Assembly: GCA_027676805.1 (NCBI GenBank)
Contig: JAQENU010000008.1
Span: forward strand, 1 to 64,000
Direction: 5' to 3'
Source: Coprobacillaceae bacterium UN01-12pH3A
GTDB lineage: Bacteria > Bacillota_I > Bacilli_A > Erysipelotrichales > Coprobacillaceae
Length of the DNA: 64,000 nucleotides
The position numbers and the translations under genes are program-made. Below, piece after piece: positions 35,386 through 45,296 of the stretch (within the stretch, counting starts at the first letter, position 1; every line of letters starts with the position of its first letter). Under the pieces are notes generated by a model. The model was not told where the DNA came from. It did no database searches and saw nothing but the letters and a program-made list of their open reading frames with translations.

Positions 35386-37870
35386 AACCTAATTTGAATG
35401 GTCCAAGCTCTATCACAAAATTTTTATTATAATAAGGATCACCATTCAACAATATATTTTTCCATTTATTTTGGAATAAATGAATTTCACTTTCAAAACG
35501 TTTTTGCTTTTCAACAGTATCCTCGTAACCTCTAGATTTAGACTCATAGTGATGCCAAAGTGAATGAGCATTATATACGACTAGCATACCAGTTTCGCGC
35601 ACTTTTAAACAAAAATCAATATCGTTAAGCCCAACTTTAAACTCTTCAGAGAAACCATCAACACTATCATAAACAGATTTTTTTACTAACATACAAGCAG
35701 CAGTAACAGCACTGTAATTACAATTCAACTGTGCCCTTACCATATAGCCATAATCATCTTTTCCAATACCTGTAAAAACATGCCCTGCAAAACCACCAAA
35801 GCCTATAACGACCCCGGCATGTTGTACTGTGTTATCCTCATATAATAATTTTGCTCCAACAATACCAACGTCATTGCGAATACAACACCCCAACATTTCA
35901 CTTAATGCATCTTTTTTGATCATCTCCGTGTCATTATTGAGGAATAATAAAAATTCTCCCTTCGCAGACTTCACTCCAAAATTATTAATGGCAGAATAAT
36001 TAAACTCTCCTGTATAAGTGACTATTTTAATATTGGAATGTATACTTTTCAATATTTCATAATACTCAAATATCTCTTTTGTAGTACTATTATTTTCAAC
36101 AATAATTATTTCAAAATTTGTATAACTATTATTATTGTACAAAGAATCAATACAAGTTTTAAGAATTTCCTTATGGTCTTTATTTGGAATGATAATTGAT
36201 ACTAAAGGATTTCCTGTTGTTTCATAAGTAGAGTGATACATTCCCCAAAGCTTCATACATTCTACTTTTGCTTGAATGCCCACTCTTCGATAGTGCTCTT
36301 GAATTGCTTGTCGTCCAGCTTCATAGCAATATAATTTACTTTCAGGGTTTTCTGCAGTCGACGCAGCATGCATGCGCCAATGATACAATATTTTCGCTAT
36401 ATGAAAAATATTTTTAGATTGTTCAATACATCTAAACATTAAATCATAATCTTGAGCCCCATCAAATTCTGATCTAAATCCTCCAACTTTATTTATAATT
36501 TCACTTTTCACCACAAAAAAATGTGTAATATAATTATGTGAATAAAATAAATCCGGACTATAATCAGGTTTGAAATTTGGATCTTCAAATTCTCCAGTGG
36601 CATTGTTTAATTTATCTTCATCTGTATATAAAATATCGTATTTAGTATTTTGTAAATTTTTCACAATTTCAAACAAACAATCCGGAGTTAATAAATCATC
36701 ATGGTCGAATAATCCAACATAATCTCCAGTTACTAATTCTAATGCTTTATTTGTATTTCCTGAAATACCATAATTTTCAGATAAATAGCATGCCTTTATA
36801 CGATCATCTTTTTTTGTATATTCTTTAATGATTGTTCTAGCCGGATGAGATTCGTCACTACCATCAGCGATACATAGTTCCCAATTTGAATAACTCTGTG
36901 TAATTAGAGAGTCTATCATCTCTACCAAAAACTTTTCAGGTGTGTTGTATGTTGGAACAATGACACTGATTTTAGGGGAATACTCAAAGTTTGTTTCCTT
37001 TTGGATTTTAAGTTCTTTATCTGTTACTCTGTGCATTTCAAACCATTGCCCATAAGGCATTCCCGTTGTTGGTCCATTTCTTAATCTCTTTATTAAAGCC
37101 TTAGGTCCATGTTTAATTAAATATTTTCCAACTTTAACAAAATTTTTTAATTTAATAGCATTAAGATAATGTTTTATTTTCATTTTCATTCTTTGTTTTT
37201 TTGTAACATAAACTTTTTCTATATCCTCAATCACTTCTTCTTGACCATTTAAAATATGCAGTTGATAACAGTCATTATTTGATCCATCAAATTCAACTGT
37301 AAATCCAGCATATTTATCTTCAGGCTTTATTACTTTATTTAGAACCAAGTCAGATCTATTTGTAAAGCGTATTGTATGATCTATTTGGTCACCAGCTGAA
37401 TTTGTAATTTTAAAATCTAGTCTAGTCTGATCTAAGGAAACTGCCCATCCACTTACGACATGATGTTCAGCTTTACCATGATCTTTTACATATGATTCTA
37501 CTTTTCCCTCGATCAACGAAGTATCTATATGACTATTTATTTCCTTTTTATCATAAGCTTGAAGCACTATCTTTTTCCCGCCACTAACCGCATATAGAAT
37601 AAAAGAATTTATATCACCAATATTGTCACATGGTACAACAATTTTAAATCCACATTTTAAATCTATTCTAATTTTTGGAAAACGATGTACTAAATCTGGT
37701 CTAGCAATTCGAGTTATATTATTCTCCACTTTAATATTATTAATAAAAGTTTCTATATCAAATTCTTTACCTTCTTTGTGAAATGCCCATCCATTTAATA
37801 CTATTTGTCTTGAATTATCTAAACATTTATATTTGAAGTTGTCAATATAACTTTTATATATCTCTCTCAT
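35384..37870 (-). CDS. large glycosyltransferase: two beta modules plus two GT2 domains
   Basis: A protein of 828 residues. Two repeats of a beta-rich module ('LNGWAFHKEG...RIARPDL' at about 25-60 and 'SGWAVSLDQ...RFTNRSDL' at about 140-180) precede two GT2 domains. GT2-1 has 'ISVIVPTYNTPEKFLVEMI' and 'GLFDHDDLLT'; GT2-2 has 'VSIIIPNKDHKEILKTCID' and 'LLFLNNDTEM'. The layout resembles large rhamnan-synthesis transferases of the RgpF/GacG kind. A related module occurs at the C-terminus of the ABC ATPase at 38682. The ATG at 37870 with GGAGG in front is preferred over a start inside the permease gene. Confidence 0.86.
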   Translation of the reverse strand: MREIYKSYIDNFKYKCLDNSRQIVLNGWAFHKEGKEFDIETFINNIKVENNITRIARPDLVHRFPKIRIDLKCGFKIVVPCDNIGDINSFILYAVSGGKKIVLQAYDKKEINSHIDTSLIEGKVESYVKDHGKAEHHVVSGWAVSLDQTRLDFKITNSAGDQIDHTIRFTNRSDLVLNKVIKPEDKYAGFTVEFDGSNNDCYQLHILNGQEEVIEDIEKVYVTKKQRMKMKIKHYLNAIKLKNFVKVGKYLIKHGPKALIKRLRNGPTTGMPYGQWFEMHRVTDKELKIQKETNFEYSPKISVIVPTYNTPEKFLVEMIDSLITQSYSNWELCIADGSDESHPARTIIKEYTKKDDRIKACYLSENYGISGNTNKALELVTGDYVGLFDHDDLLTPDCLFEIVKNLQNTKYDILYTDEDKLNNATGEFEDPNFKPDYSPDLFYSHNYITHFFVVKSEIINKVGGFRSEFDGAQDYDLMFRCIEQSKNIFHIAKILYHWRMHAASTAENPESKLYCYEAGRQAIQEHYRRVGIQAKVECMKLWGMYHSTYETTGNPLVSIIIPNKDHKEILKTCIDSLYNNNSYTNFEIIIVENNSTTKEIFEYYEILKSIHSNIKIVTYTGEFNYSAINNFGVKSAKGEFLLFLNNDTEMIKKDALSEMLGCCIRNDVGIVGAKLLYEDNTVQHAGVVIGFGGFAGHVFTGIGKDDYGYMVRAQLNCNYSAVTAACMLVKKSVYDSVDGFSEEFKVGLNDIDFCLKVRETGMLVVYNAHSLWHHYESKSRGYEDTVEKQKRFESEIHLFQNKWKNILLNGDPYYNKNFVIELGPFKLG

Positions 37871-37886
37871 AAAAAACCTCCGTGAT

Positions 37887-38669
37887 CTATAACTCTTCTG
37901 CAAATCCCATTTGTAATTTTTTAAAAATAATATAACCCCCCCCTAGAACAATTAAACTGAATAATCCAATAATAGCTAAACTAAAGGCGTCTGGCGCTTG
38001 ATGATAAAGAAAGATATCACGATAAGACATGATAATGTGTGTTAACGGATTTAAATAAACCAACTTTAATAGAATATTATTACTTCCACTAAATAGGGCA
38101 AGTTCATAAACAATAGGGGTACCATAAAACAACATATTTAATATAAACTGAAACATATATTCAATATCTTTAATATATACATTAATTGCTCCTAAAGCGA
38201 AAACTAATCCTAAAGTCAATGCAGTTTGAATAAGAGCAATAAGAGGTAAATAGATAATATGCCATGTAATTCCTACCCCATCCCCAAAGCAAAAGACAAC
38301 TATAATCACACACGAAATAAGAAAATTAATCAACTGGCTTACAACTACAGAAATGGGTAAAATTTCACGTGGAAAATATACCTTTTTAATAATACCAGCA
38401 TTCCCCCGTATTGTAGTCATTCCTTGATTCACCGCAGTGATAAAATAGGTCCACGGTATGATTCCTGTTATTAAATAAACTAAATAATGATCACTTGTTC
38501 CTCTCATAAGAAAAGGAAAAACAATCGCATAAACAGCTACTTGAAGCAGAGGATTAATAAATGACCATAGAACCCCAAGTAGTGATCCTTTATATTTACC
38601 TCTTATTTCTTTTTTTACATTTGTTTTTAATAATTCTCTATAATTATATAATTCTTTTATTAAACTCAT
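37887..38669 (-). CDS. polysaccharide ABC-2 transporter permease (RgpC/Wzm-like)
   Basis: An inner-membrane permease of 260 residues with six membrane segments. The 'KEIRGKYKGSLLGVLWSFINPLLQ' amphipathic start and 'YLNPLTHIIMSYRDI' end are typical of the Wzm/TagG/RgpC family. With the ATPase upstream it should export a finished lipid-linked polysaccharide. It lies 12 bases after the ATPase gene. Confidence 0.9.
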   Translation of the reverse strand: MSLIKELYNYRELLKTNVKKEIRGKYKGSLLGVLWSFINPLLQVAVYAIVFPFLMRGTSDHYLVYLITGIIPWTYFITAVNQGMTTIRGNAGIIKKVYFPREILPISVVVSQLINFLISCVIIVVFCFGDGVGITWHIIYLPLIALIQTALTLGLVFALGAINVYIKDIEYMFQFILNMLFYGTPIVYELALFSGSNNILLKLVYLNPLTHIIMSYRDIFLYHQAPDAFSLAIIGLFSLIVLGGGYIIFKKLQMGFAEEL

Positions 38670-38681
38670 AATCTCACCTAC

Positions 38682-39815
38682 CTATTCAGATATTTGAAAT
38701 GTAATTTCTTTATTACATATCAATCTATCTTTATGGTCTAATACTTCTACTAAAATTGTATGGTGCCCTAAGTGTAAAGAAACAGTATCAAACTGTATAA
38801 TCCATCCAGGCAAATCGTTTGATGCATAACCACCATATTGTTCCTCATAAGTCATTAACACATCAGGGCGGTCATGACGTGTAACTCCATCAATTTTTTT
38901 CCCATCCACACTCACAACAACTTTTGAATTAACTGATTCACTTAATTCCCACCCTCGGATTTCTAACTGCTTCACTGAAACATTAATAGATGCAAAAGCT
39001 CTAGGAGTATCAATAAAAACTATCCCCTTATACTTATCTTTTTCTTCAATTTGCATTTTTTTCACTTCTTCTTTATGATCCAAACGTACTTGCTTTAAGT
39101 ATTCTTCAATAACATAGGTTGGATCTCCATCCAGTCTAAACTCTCCTTTATAAATCCAAATTGCACGATCACATAAAGATTTAACGACATCTAAAGAATG
39201 GGTCACAATGACTATAGTTTTATCACTATTTTTAAGTTCACCTAACTTATCATAACATTTTTCCGTAAAATGTTGATCGCCAACAGCTAAAATTTCATCG
39301 ATCAATAAAATATCTGCATCCACATTAATTGCAATAGAAAATGCTAAACGCATATACATACCAGAAGAATAAGTTCGAATTGGATTATCTATAAATTCTT
39401 CTAACTCAGAAAACTTAATAATATCATCAACACGATTTTCAATTTGTGATCGTGTTAACCCAAAAATAGAAGCATTAAAATAAATATTTTCACGACCGGT
39501 AAAATCGGGGTGAAAACCAGCACCTAATTCAAGAAGAGATGTCAATTTTCCATGAGTCTCAATTGATCCATCATTGGGATAAATAATTTTAGTCATTAAT
39601 TTTAACAAAGTAGACTTACCACTACCATTTGTACCTATTAGAGCAACCGTTTCTCCTTTTTTTATATCTAAACTAATATTTTTTAATACATCATGATATT
39701 CCATTTTATTATTTCTCTTGAAAACTATACGCTCTTTTAATGTTTGTGGCTTATCATATTGCATTTTAAATCTTTTAGACATATTTCTGACTTCTATGGC
39801 ATTATTTTTATCCAT
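38682..39815 (-). CDS. polysaccharide ABC transporter ATP-binding protein with C-terminal module (RgpD/Wzt-like)
   Basis: A cytoplasmic ATPase of 377 residues. Residues 1-245 carry Walker A 'GTNGSGKST', the signature 'YSSGMYMRLAFSIAI' and Walker B 'ILLIDEILAVGD', the variant seen in Wzt/TagH. The last 110 residues form a beta-rich module ('IRGWELSES...TRHDRPDV...GWIIQFDT') resembling the modules at the start of the glycosyltransferase at 35384. In Wzt such tails recognise the glycan end. It begins a transcript with its own extended -10 promoter. Confidence 0.9.
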   Translation of the reverse strand: MDKNNAIEVRNMSKRFKMQYDKPQTLKERIVFKRNNKMEYHDVLKNISLDIKKGETVALIGTNGSGKSTLLKLMTKIIYPNDGSIETHGKLTSLLELGAGFHPDFTGRENIYFNASIFGLTRSQIENRVDDIIKFSELEEFIDNPIRTYSSGMYMRLAFSIAINVDADILLIDEILAVGDQHFTEKCYDKLGELKNSDKTIVIVTHSLDVVKSLCDRAIWIYKGEFRLDGDPTYVIEEYLKQVRLDHKEEVKKMQIEEKDKYKGIVFIDTPRAFASINVSVKQLEIRGWELSESVNSKVVVSVDGKKIDGVTRHDRPDVLMTYEEQYGGYASNDLPGWIIQFDTVSLHLGHHTILVEVLDHKDRLICNKEITFQISE

Positions 39816-39844
39816 AATTTCACCTCTTTTTTAATTTCTAACTT

Positions 39845-39853
39845 ATTATAGCA
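39845..39853 (-). promoter_or_regulatory. extended -10 promoter of the ABC export genes
   Basis: TATAAT preceded by TGC on the minus strand, about 30 bases before the ATPase start. Confidence 0.5.
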
Positions 39854-39898
39854 TGAATCTATAAATAATAAACACATTGTCGGTTTAACCATTCACAT

Positions 39899-41791
39899 TT
39901 AAATATCTGATAAAATATAGTAATTATTTGATTTTGAAGAATATTCATCTATGACTTTATAACCAATATCTTTTAATTGGTTAGCAGCCTCTTCATTGAG
40001 TACAATAATACAGTTGATGTCATACGCCTCAATGACAATAGAAAATGCGTCAAAGTTATTTCCTGTTGTTGTAAAATCGTTAACTATATTCTGCTGATCA
40101 GCCCCAAATGTATAATAAGGAGATGCTTCAACACAATCATCATATCTTGGTTTAGCAGACAAAGATATCATATTTGGGGCTTTTACTCTAAGCATAGTAC
40201 AAAAAGCTGTTAAATAATTATCTTCATAAACAAACTCAGGGGAAAGAACAATCATTTTTTCATCTGATTGGTTTGCATATTTTTCAATTGTTTCACTACA
40301 ATACAGAATACTATTTGGTATTATTTTATTATTTTCTAATATAATTGACATTTTTTCTCTTGCACCATGACCATTATCACCTCGTTTAATAATGAATAAC
40401 GAAATCATCATACAAAAGCAAATAGAAAGAATAGGGACAACTTTTTTTAAATTTCGGTATCGGAGAATAACCATTAAAAAGCACATCCACGAAACTATAA
40501 CAATTAGAAAAACAAAACTAGTCACAGTTCGCCCTACAACAAAAGTATACTGGGATGTTATTAAGAAAATAGTATTGATTTTAGGCATAAACATCAAAAA
40601 AACACAGACTGCATAAATACACATTAGCCTTCTTAAATATTGATTTTCTCGCAAATAAAAAACCAACACAAATGCAAATACTATAATTAACAATAGAAAA
40701 TAGGATTGCCTATTATTCATTATGAATAAGTTTACAGTAGCAATCAAATCTTCATTAACATTTAACACAAACGAACTTAAAATAGAGAGAAGTATAATAG
40801 AAAAGAGAGCAGTAATCCCGTAAAGATGTTTTTTTTCAAAGAAAACAGTAATGAGATAAGCAAATAAAATAAGCACCAATATTGGTAATGCTTGAGAAGC
40901 TCTCGTAACTAGAACTATAGAAATAATCCCATAAAAAATTACGCTTTTTATTTCTATCTTCTTATCAAGTAGAGGAGCCAGTATTAAAAATGTTCCTGCC
41001 ATACGCACTATTGAAGATCCATACCACATTGCCGATAAAAATTGCCAATCATCTTGCAAAACAAAGAAATATGTTTGTAACGCTTTTGAAGAAAACATAA
41101 ATATAACGACAGGAAGAACCGAATACTGTAAATATTTCTTTTGTATCCTTTCCTTTGAAACAACACTAGCAAGATAAACAATACTACATAATGTAATAAA
41201 ATAATTAACTGCGGTTAAGAAAACTCTAGTGAAGATGCTAGGCTCAATCTTTAACAGCCAAATCCAAAAAGAAGACTCTAATTCAAACGTATTTAATGAA
41301 CGTAGCAAATCAAAATGCGTTGGTAATCCCGTGGCACCATTTTGAAAATATGGTTTATCCATTAAAGGATATAGCGAGGATAAATTTAAGTATCGACCAT
41401 CATCGAGATGATTAGATAACCATTGAAGATTAAGATGTTGCACACTTAAAACCACTAAACAAATCAAAATAACATATATAAAATAATGATGCTTTACATG
41501 CTCTACAAGGTCAGTCCACTGAAATCTTCTTCTTTTCTTCAATATGTAAAGACCGATAAAAAAAACAATTATAATGATATAAATATAATAAAAATAAATA
41601 ACTGGCAATCTAAAGATCTGTGTTATTAACCCAAATACGCTTAAAATGCATGTTGAAATAATGAAACCAATTGATATTTTTTTAGCAAAAATATCTGTTT
41701 CTAAACAAAAAATACTTCCAACAAAATAAAAGTAAATAAAAGAAAAAACAAGATAAATACTCCCAATGAAATATTGAATACTAGCATTCAT
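39899..41791 (-). CDS. polytopic membrane protein, probable GT-C-type sugar transferase
   Basis: A protein of 630 residues with about twelve or more membrane helices and a soluble C-terminal part from about 510 on. An acidic patch in the first long outside loop ('HLDDGRYLNLSSLYPL', near residues 133-150) fits the catalytic loop of GT-C enzymes that use polyprenyl-phosphate sugars. A GT2 of the DPM type and a DUF2304 protein lie immediately upstream, the trio known from streptococcal GacI/GacJ/GacL. A polymerase role is an alternative. Overlaps the DUF2304 gene by 11 bases. Confidence 0.65.
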   Translation of the reverse strand: MNASIQYFIGSIYLVFSFIYFYFVGSIFCLETDIFAKKISIGFIISTCILSVFGLITQIFRLPVIYFYYIYIIIIVFFIGLYILKKRRRFQWTDLVEHVKHHYFIYVILICLVVLSVQHLNLQWLSNHLDDGRYLNLSSLYPLMDKPYFQNGATGLPTHFDLLRSLNTFELESSFWIWLLKIEPSIFTRVFLTAVNYFITLCSIVYLASVVSKERIQKKYLQYSVLPVVIFMFSSKALQTYFFVLQDDWQFLSAMWYGSSIVRMAGTFLILAPLLDKKIEIKSVIFYGIISIVLVTRASQALPILVLILFAYLITVFFEKKHLYGITALFSIILLSILSSFVLNVNEDLIATVNLFIMNNRQSYFLLLIIVFAFVLVFYLRENQYLRRLMCIYAVCVFLMFMPKINTIFLITSQYTFVVGRTVTSFVFLIVIVSWMCFLMVILRYRNLKKVVPILSICFCMMISLFIIKRGDNGHGAREKMSIILENNKIIPNSILYCSETIEKYANQSDEKMIVLSPEFVYEDNYLTAFCTMLRVKAPNMISLSAKPRYDDCVEASPYYTFGADQQNIVNDFTTTGNNFDAFSIVIEAYDINCIIVLNEEAANQLKDIGYKVIDEYSSKSNNYYILSDI

Positions 41792-42128
41792 CCTCTACTT
41801 TTCCTTTCTCGCTTAAAGCTATTGCATGATTTAAATTCTTTACTTTTTCATTTAAAATAGATAACTTTCGGGTTAAGGTAAAAACCATCACTAATAGGAA
41901 AAAAATAAAAAATACAAAAACAAAGTTTACTGTAGATAAAAAGCCCAATTTAATTGCAAGAAAATCCATAAATTTAGAAAAAACACTGATAAATATTAGG
42001 AAGATCGAACCTAAAATCCAGATAATCGAATCTGCAATATTCATTTGTGACTTTCTAATACTTCTTATTACCAAAATAAATGTAAGTATAGAAAATACAA
42101 TTAGTATAATTTGCAATGTCAATGTCAT
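41781..42128 (-). CDS. DUF2304 small membrane protein (GacJ-like)
   Basis: A protein of 115 residues with three hydrophobic segments (about 3-20, 33-55 and 62-85) and a charged helical tail. This matches the DUF2304 family. In group A Streptococcus the small membrane protein GacJ binds and boosts the Und-P-GlcNAc synthase GacI, and here the DPM-type GT2 gene is directly upstream. The ATG at 42128 has AGAGGT in front. Confidence 0.8.
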   Translation of the reverse strand: MTLTLQIILIVFSILTFILVIRSIRKSQMNIADSIIWILGSIFLIFISVFSKFMDFLAIKLGFLSTVNFVFVFFIFFLLVMVFTLTRKLSILNEKVKNLNHAIALSEKGKVEDEC

Positions 42129-42132
42129 AATT

Positions 42133-42813
42133 TTACCTCTTTCTAAAAATTTGAACAAACAAAATAGAAATAATCATTTCTGTCATATATGTAATTGAAC
42201 GTATTGGATTTAAATAGCTTTCTCCAAATTCACGATCACTCATCTCTACTTGTACTTCTTTCACCTTTTTCCCTTTACGCAACATATACACCAACGTATC
42301 AGGTTCTGGCGGATAATTCATATTATTTGCATATTCTATGATCGTTTCCTTGTCAAAAGCACGCATTCCTGAAGTAGGATCATTAATTTTTTTTCCAGTA
42401 ACAAAACGAATTAATGTACTTAAAACTCGGCTTCCAAGCATCCTAGCAGACCATGGCTTTTTTTCTGTAACAAAGCGAGAACCAATAGCGATATTATTTC
42501 CTAAAGCTATCTCATCTACCAAACCTTTAATATAACAAGCTTGATGCTGTCCATCACCATCGAATTGTATAGCTACATCGTAATCGTATTTAATAGCATA
42601 TTTTAATCCTATCTGAACAGCACTGGTAAGTCCATAATTGATGGGTAAATCAATAAAATTAAAATTATTTTTCACACACACTTCTCCAGTATTATCTTTT
42701 GAACAATCATTTACTATCACATAATCATAATCACAATGATCCTTAATATCATGAATTGTATTTTCGATATTCAGCGATTCGTTATATGCAGGTACTATAA
42801 TTAATACTTTCAT
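42133..42813 (-). CDS. polyprenyl-phosphate sugar synthase (DPM-type GT2)
   Basis: A GT2 transferase of 226 residues: 'VLIIVPAYNESLNIENTI', 'YVIVNDCSKDNTGE', 'VAIQFDGDGQH' (DxD) and 'GSRFV'. A Ser-rich 'DPTSGMRAF' stretch is typical of DPM1/GacI-like enzymes that load one sugar onto polyprenyl phosphate on the inner membrane face. It is followed four bases later by the DUF2304 gene. The sugar is unknown. Confidence 0.86.
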   Translation of the reverse strand: MKVLIIVPAYNESLNIENTIHDIKDHCDYDYVIVNDCSKDNTGEVCVKNNFNFIDLPINYGLTSAVQIGLKYAIKYDYDVAIQFDGDGQHQACYIKGLVDEIALGNNIAIGSRFVTEKKPWSARMLGSRVLSTLIRFVTGKKINDPTSGMRAFDKETIIEYANNMNYPPEPDTLVYMLRKGKKVKEVQVEMSDREFGESYLNPIRSITYMTEMIISILFVQIFRKR

Positions 42814-42906
42814 ATTTCCTCCATCTTATACAAATATTCTATATATAAATTTTTATCAATTTATATCTTGAATCATCTTAACATAGTCTATCACTAATAA
42901 CAATTA

Positions 42907-44061
42907 TTAATCGTCTATAACTACAGACTTTAGTTCCTCATATGTGTGATTCCATGTGAAATTTTTAATTATATGATTAAATACTAACTCTGTTGCTTTA
43001 TTTCTCTTTTCTCCCAGCAAAATAGCCCTTTCTAATCCATCGTAAATATTTTCAACACTATTATCTTCTAAAAGAATCCCATATTCATTGTTTAAAATAA
43101 TCTCATTAGCTCCACCTACTTTTGTTGTTACTAAATAATTTCTACATGCTGCTGCCTCTAAAACAGATGTTGAAAACCCCTCTGAACGAGAAGCTAAGCA
43201 AAATATATCCGAACATTTCAAAAGATCTATTACTTGATCATGCCCAAGTTTTCCCAAAACAATTACATTTATAATATTTTGGCCAATTATTGATTGTTCT
43301 AATTCGCCTTCTCCAGCTATAAGCAAGTATGTATTTGTGTACTTTTGTTGAATAATCTCAAAAGCTTTCAATAAATTTGGTATCCCTTTAATTTCCAATA
43401 AACGTGAAGTAATTGTTATAACCGTTGCTTCCTTCGGAATTTTAAAATTCCTACGAAAGTCAATTTCAGTATTTTTCAATCTTTCACTAATTTCTTCCAA
43501 ATTTATAGCATTATGTATTGTTCCTTTCCCACAAATTTTAAAATGTTTTAACCACTCTACGCAATCTTTAGAAACTCCATAATAGTTAACACAATATTTC
43601 TTAATAAAAGAAGTGATTACATGCTCATAAATATTGGCAAAAAAATCTACAACTTTATTACTCATTGAAACATGTGCTGTTCCATGTTCAATAACAAGAG
43701 ATTCAATATTATGCTTTTTAGAAAATAAAGCACCAAATAATGACAAAGGATAAAATCTAGTGTTAATAATAATATAATCTATATTTTCATCTATCAAGCA
43801 ATTTTTTAACTGCTTGAACTTCTTATTTTTCTTTAAAAACGGATACCTACCATTCAAGAGCTGATATGAAGGAAAACGATAAATTTTAATTTTTTCTTGA
43901 ACTTCATAAGATAGTAAATTATCATCCAGCGATGTCACAACAACAACCTCATAACTTTCTTCAATTAATTTTTTTGATAATTGATATGTAAAGTTTTCGA
44001 CTCCTCCCATATGTGGTAAATACTGAGCAGAAAATATACAGATTTTCTTAGTCATCTTCAT
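42907..44061 (-). CDS. family 4 glycosyltransferase
   Basis: A GT-B transferase of 384 residues. It starts 'ICIFSAQYLPHMGGVENFTYQLSKKL'; the donor side has 'VITITSRLLEIKGIPNLLKAF' and 'SRSEGFSTSVLEAAAC'. Its start overlaps the end of the flippase gene by 14 bases. Acceptor and sugar unknown. Confidence 0.85.
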   Translation of the reverse strand: MKMTKKICIFSAQYLPHMGGVENFTYQLSKKLIEESYEVVVVTSLDDNLLSYEVQEKIKIYRFPSYQLLNGRYPFLKKNKKFKQLKNCLIDENIDYIIINTRFYPLSLFGALFSKKHNIESLVIEHGTAHVSMSNKVVDFFANIYEHVITSFIKKYCVNYYGVSKDCVEWLKHFKICGKGTIHNAINLEEISERLKNTEIDFRRNFKIPKEATVITITSRLLEIKGIPNLLKAFEIIQQKYTNTYLLIAGEGELEQSIIGQNIINVIVLGKLGHDQVIDLLKCSDIFCLASRSEGFSTSVLEAAACRNYLVTTKVGGANEIILNNEYGILLEDNSVENIYDGLERAILLGEKRNKATELVFNHIIKNFTWNHTYEELKSVVIDD

Positions 44062-45295
44062 TCTCCTTATGCATATTATTATTTATATATTTTAATGATT
44101 TTTTAAAAGTCACAATAAGTCCTAAATCTAAAAGAACCATTGCAAATAGATATCCGTATGAAGCCCCAACTAATCCATAAAATTGAGTTAATTTAGGGAC
44201 CGTTAAAATTACTAAGAGAAATACAATCGAGTAAGTAAAAAACACTTTTTTTTGTTGTCTCATAACTGTTAATATATAATAAATAGCTGTGCTTAAAGCA
44301 CTAAAGCCACCACCAATCAGGATAATCATTAATTCATATTTATAGGCTGATAAATCCATTGCATAAAACCAAGATAATATAGGGATTCCTAAAATAAAGC
44401 CACTAATCAGAGTAATTAAAGTTAAGATAACTATCCAAATAACAATTAACTTCACTAATTTCATAAACTTAATTATATTAGCAGTCCCCCAAGAGGTCGA
44501 TAAATCACCTATTATTGGTCTTAGTACAAATATACTAAAAAGGTTTATAACCGCAGTAGGCATAAATATATAACCAAAAATTCCTTGAATTTCATTGGTC
44601 GCATATGTTCCGATGGCATACTTAGGAGAATTTATAAGATAAATAGAAATAAAACTACAAATACATAATGGCAAACACTCAATAAAAAGTGCTCTTATAT
44701 TACTCAATTGACATGTAACCCAATCTTTCTCTAATTTATATGTTTGATAAAGATCAAACACTATAATCCATAATAATGAAAAAATATTCATAAATAAAAT
44801 AGGAAATAAAAGACTTTCAAATTGGTATACAGTTATTAAAAAAATAATCGTGCTTCCGACAACTCTAAAAAACAAGGACTTTCCCGCAATATTCAATTTA
44901 TTTTTTTGTTGAAATAATCCATGGGATACATCACTGAATGCATCTAAGCCTTTATAAATACACATCATTATAATTATTTGTAAATCCATTCCCGTGTAAC
45001 CATAAATGAGAATATAGACTAAACTAAATACAAACATTATAAAACAAGTAATTATTCTTAATGTAAAATAATCTTTAAATTTGAATTGTTCTTTTAAATC
45101 CGAAGATTGATATGTTCTCACTTCAAATAAACCAATTGTCGCAAATAATTGAGATATAGCTAATGAAATAGAAAAAATACCTGCTGAAACCTCTCCTTGG
45201 CTACGACCAGCAAACATGAGTAATAACATTGAGGAAGTAGCATTAGCTAAACTTCCAAGCATATTCCATAAAAAATCCGATTTATTACTTTGCAT
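44048..45295 (-). CDS. Wzx-type polysaccharide flippase
   Basis: An inner-membrane protein of 415 residues with about twelve helices, consistent with the MATE/oligosaccharide flippase superfamily ('MLGSLANATSSMLLLMFAGRSQGEVSAGIFSISLAI'-type start). It would move lipid-linked repeat units to the outer face. It is notable because the same locus encodes an ABC-2 exporter. The ATG at 45295 has TTTGGAGA in front. No Wzy polymerase is certain in the window. Confidence 0.8.
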   Translation of the reverse strand: MQSNKSDFLWNMLGSLANATSSMLLLMFAGRSQGEVSAGIFSISLAISQLFATIGLFEVRTYQSSDLKEQFKFKDYFTLRIITCFIMFVFSLVYILIYGYTGMDLQIIIMMCIYKGLDAFSDVSHGLFQQKNKLNIAGKSLFFRVVGSTIIFLITVYQFESLLFPILFMNIFSLLWIIVFDLYQTYKLEKDWVTCQLSNIRALFIECLPLCICSFISIYLINSPKYAIGTYATNEIQGIFGYIFMPTAVINLFSIFVLRPIIGDLSTSWGTANIIKFMKLVKLIVIWIVILTLITLISGFILGIPILSWFYAMDLSAYKYELMIILIGGGFSALSTAIYYILTVMRQQKKVFFTYSIVFLLVILTVPKLTQFYGLVGASYGYLFAMVLLDLGLIVTFKKSLKYINNNMHKENEDD

Positions 45296-45296
45296 T

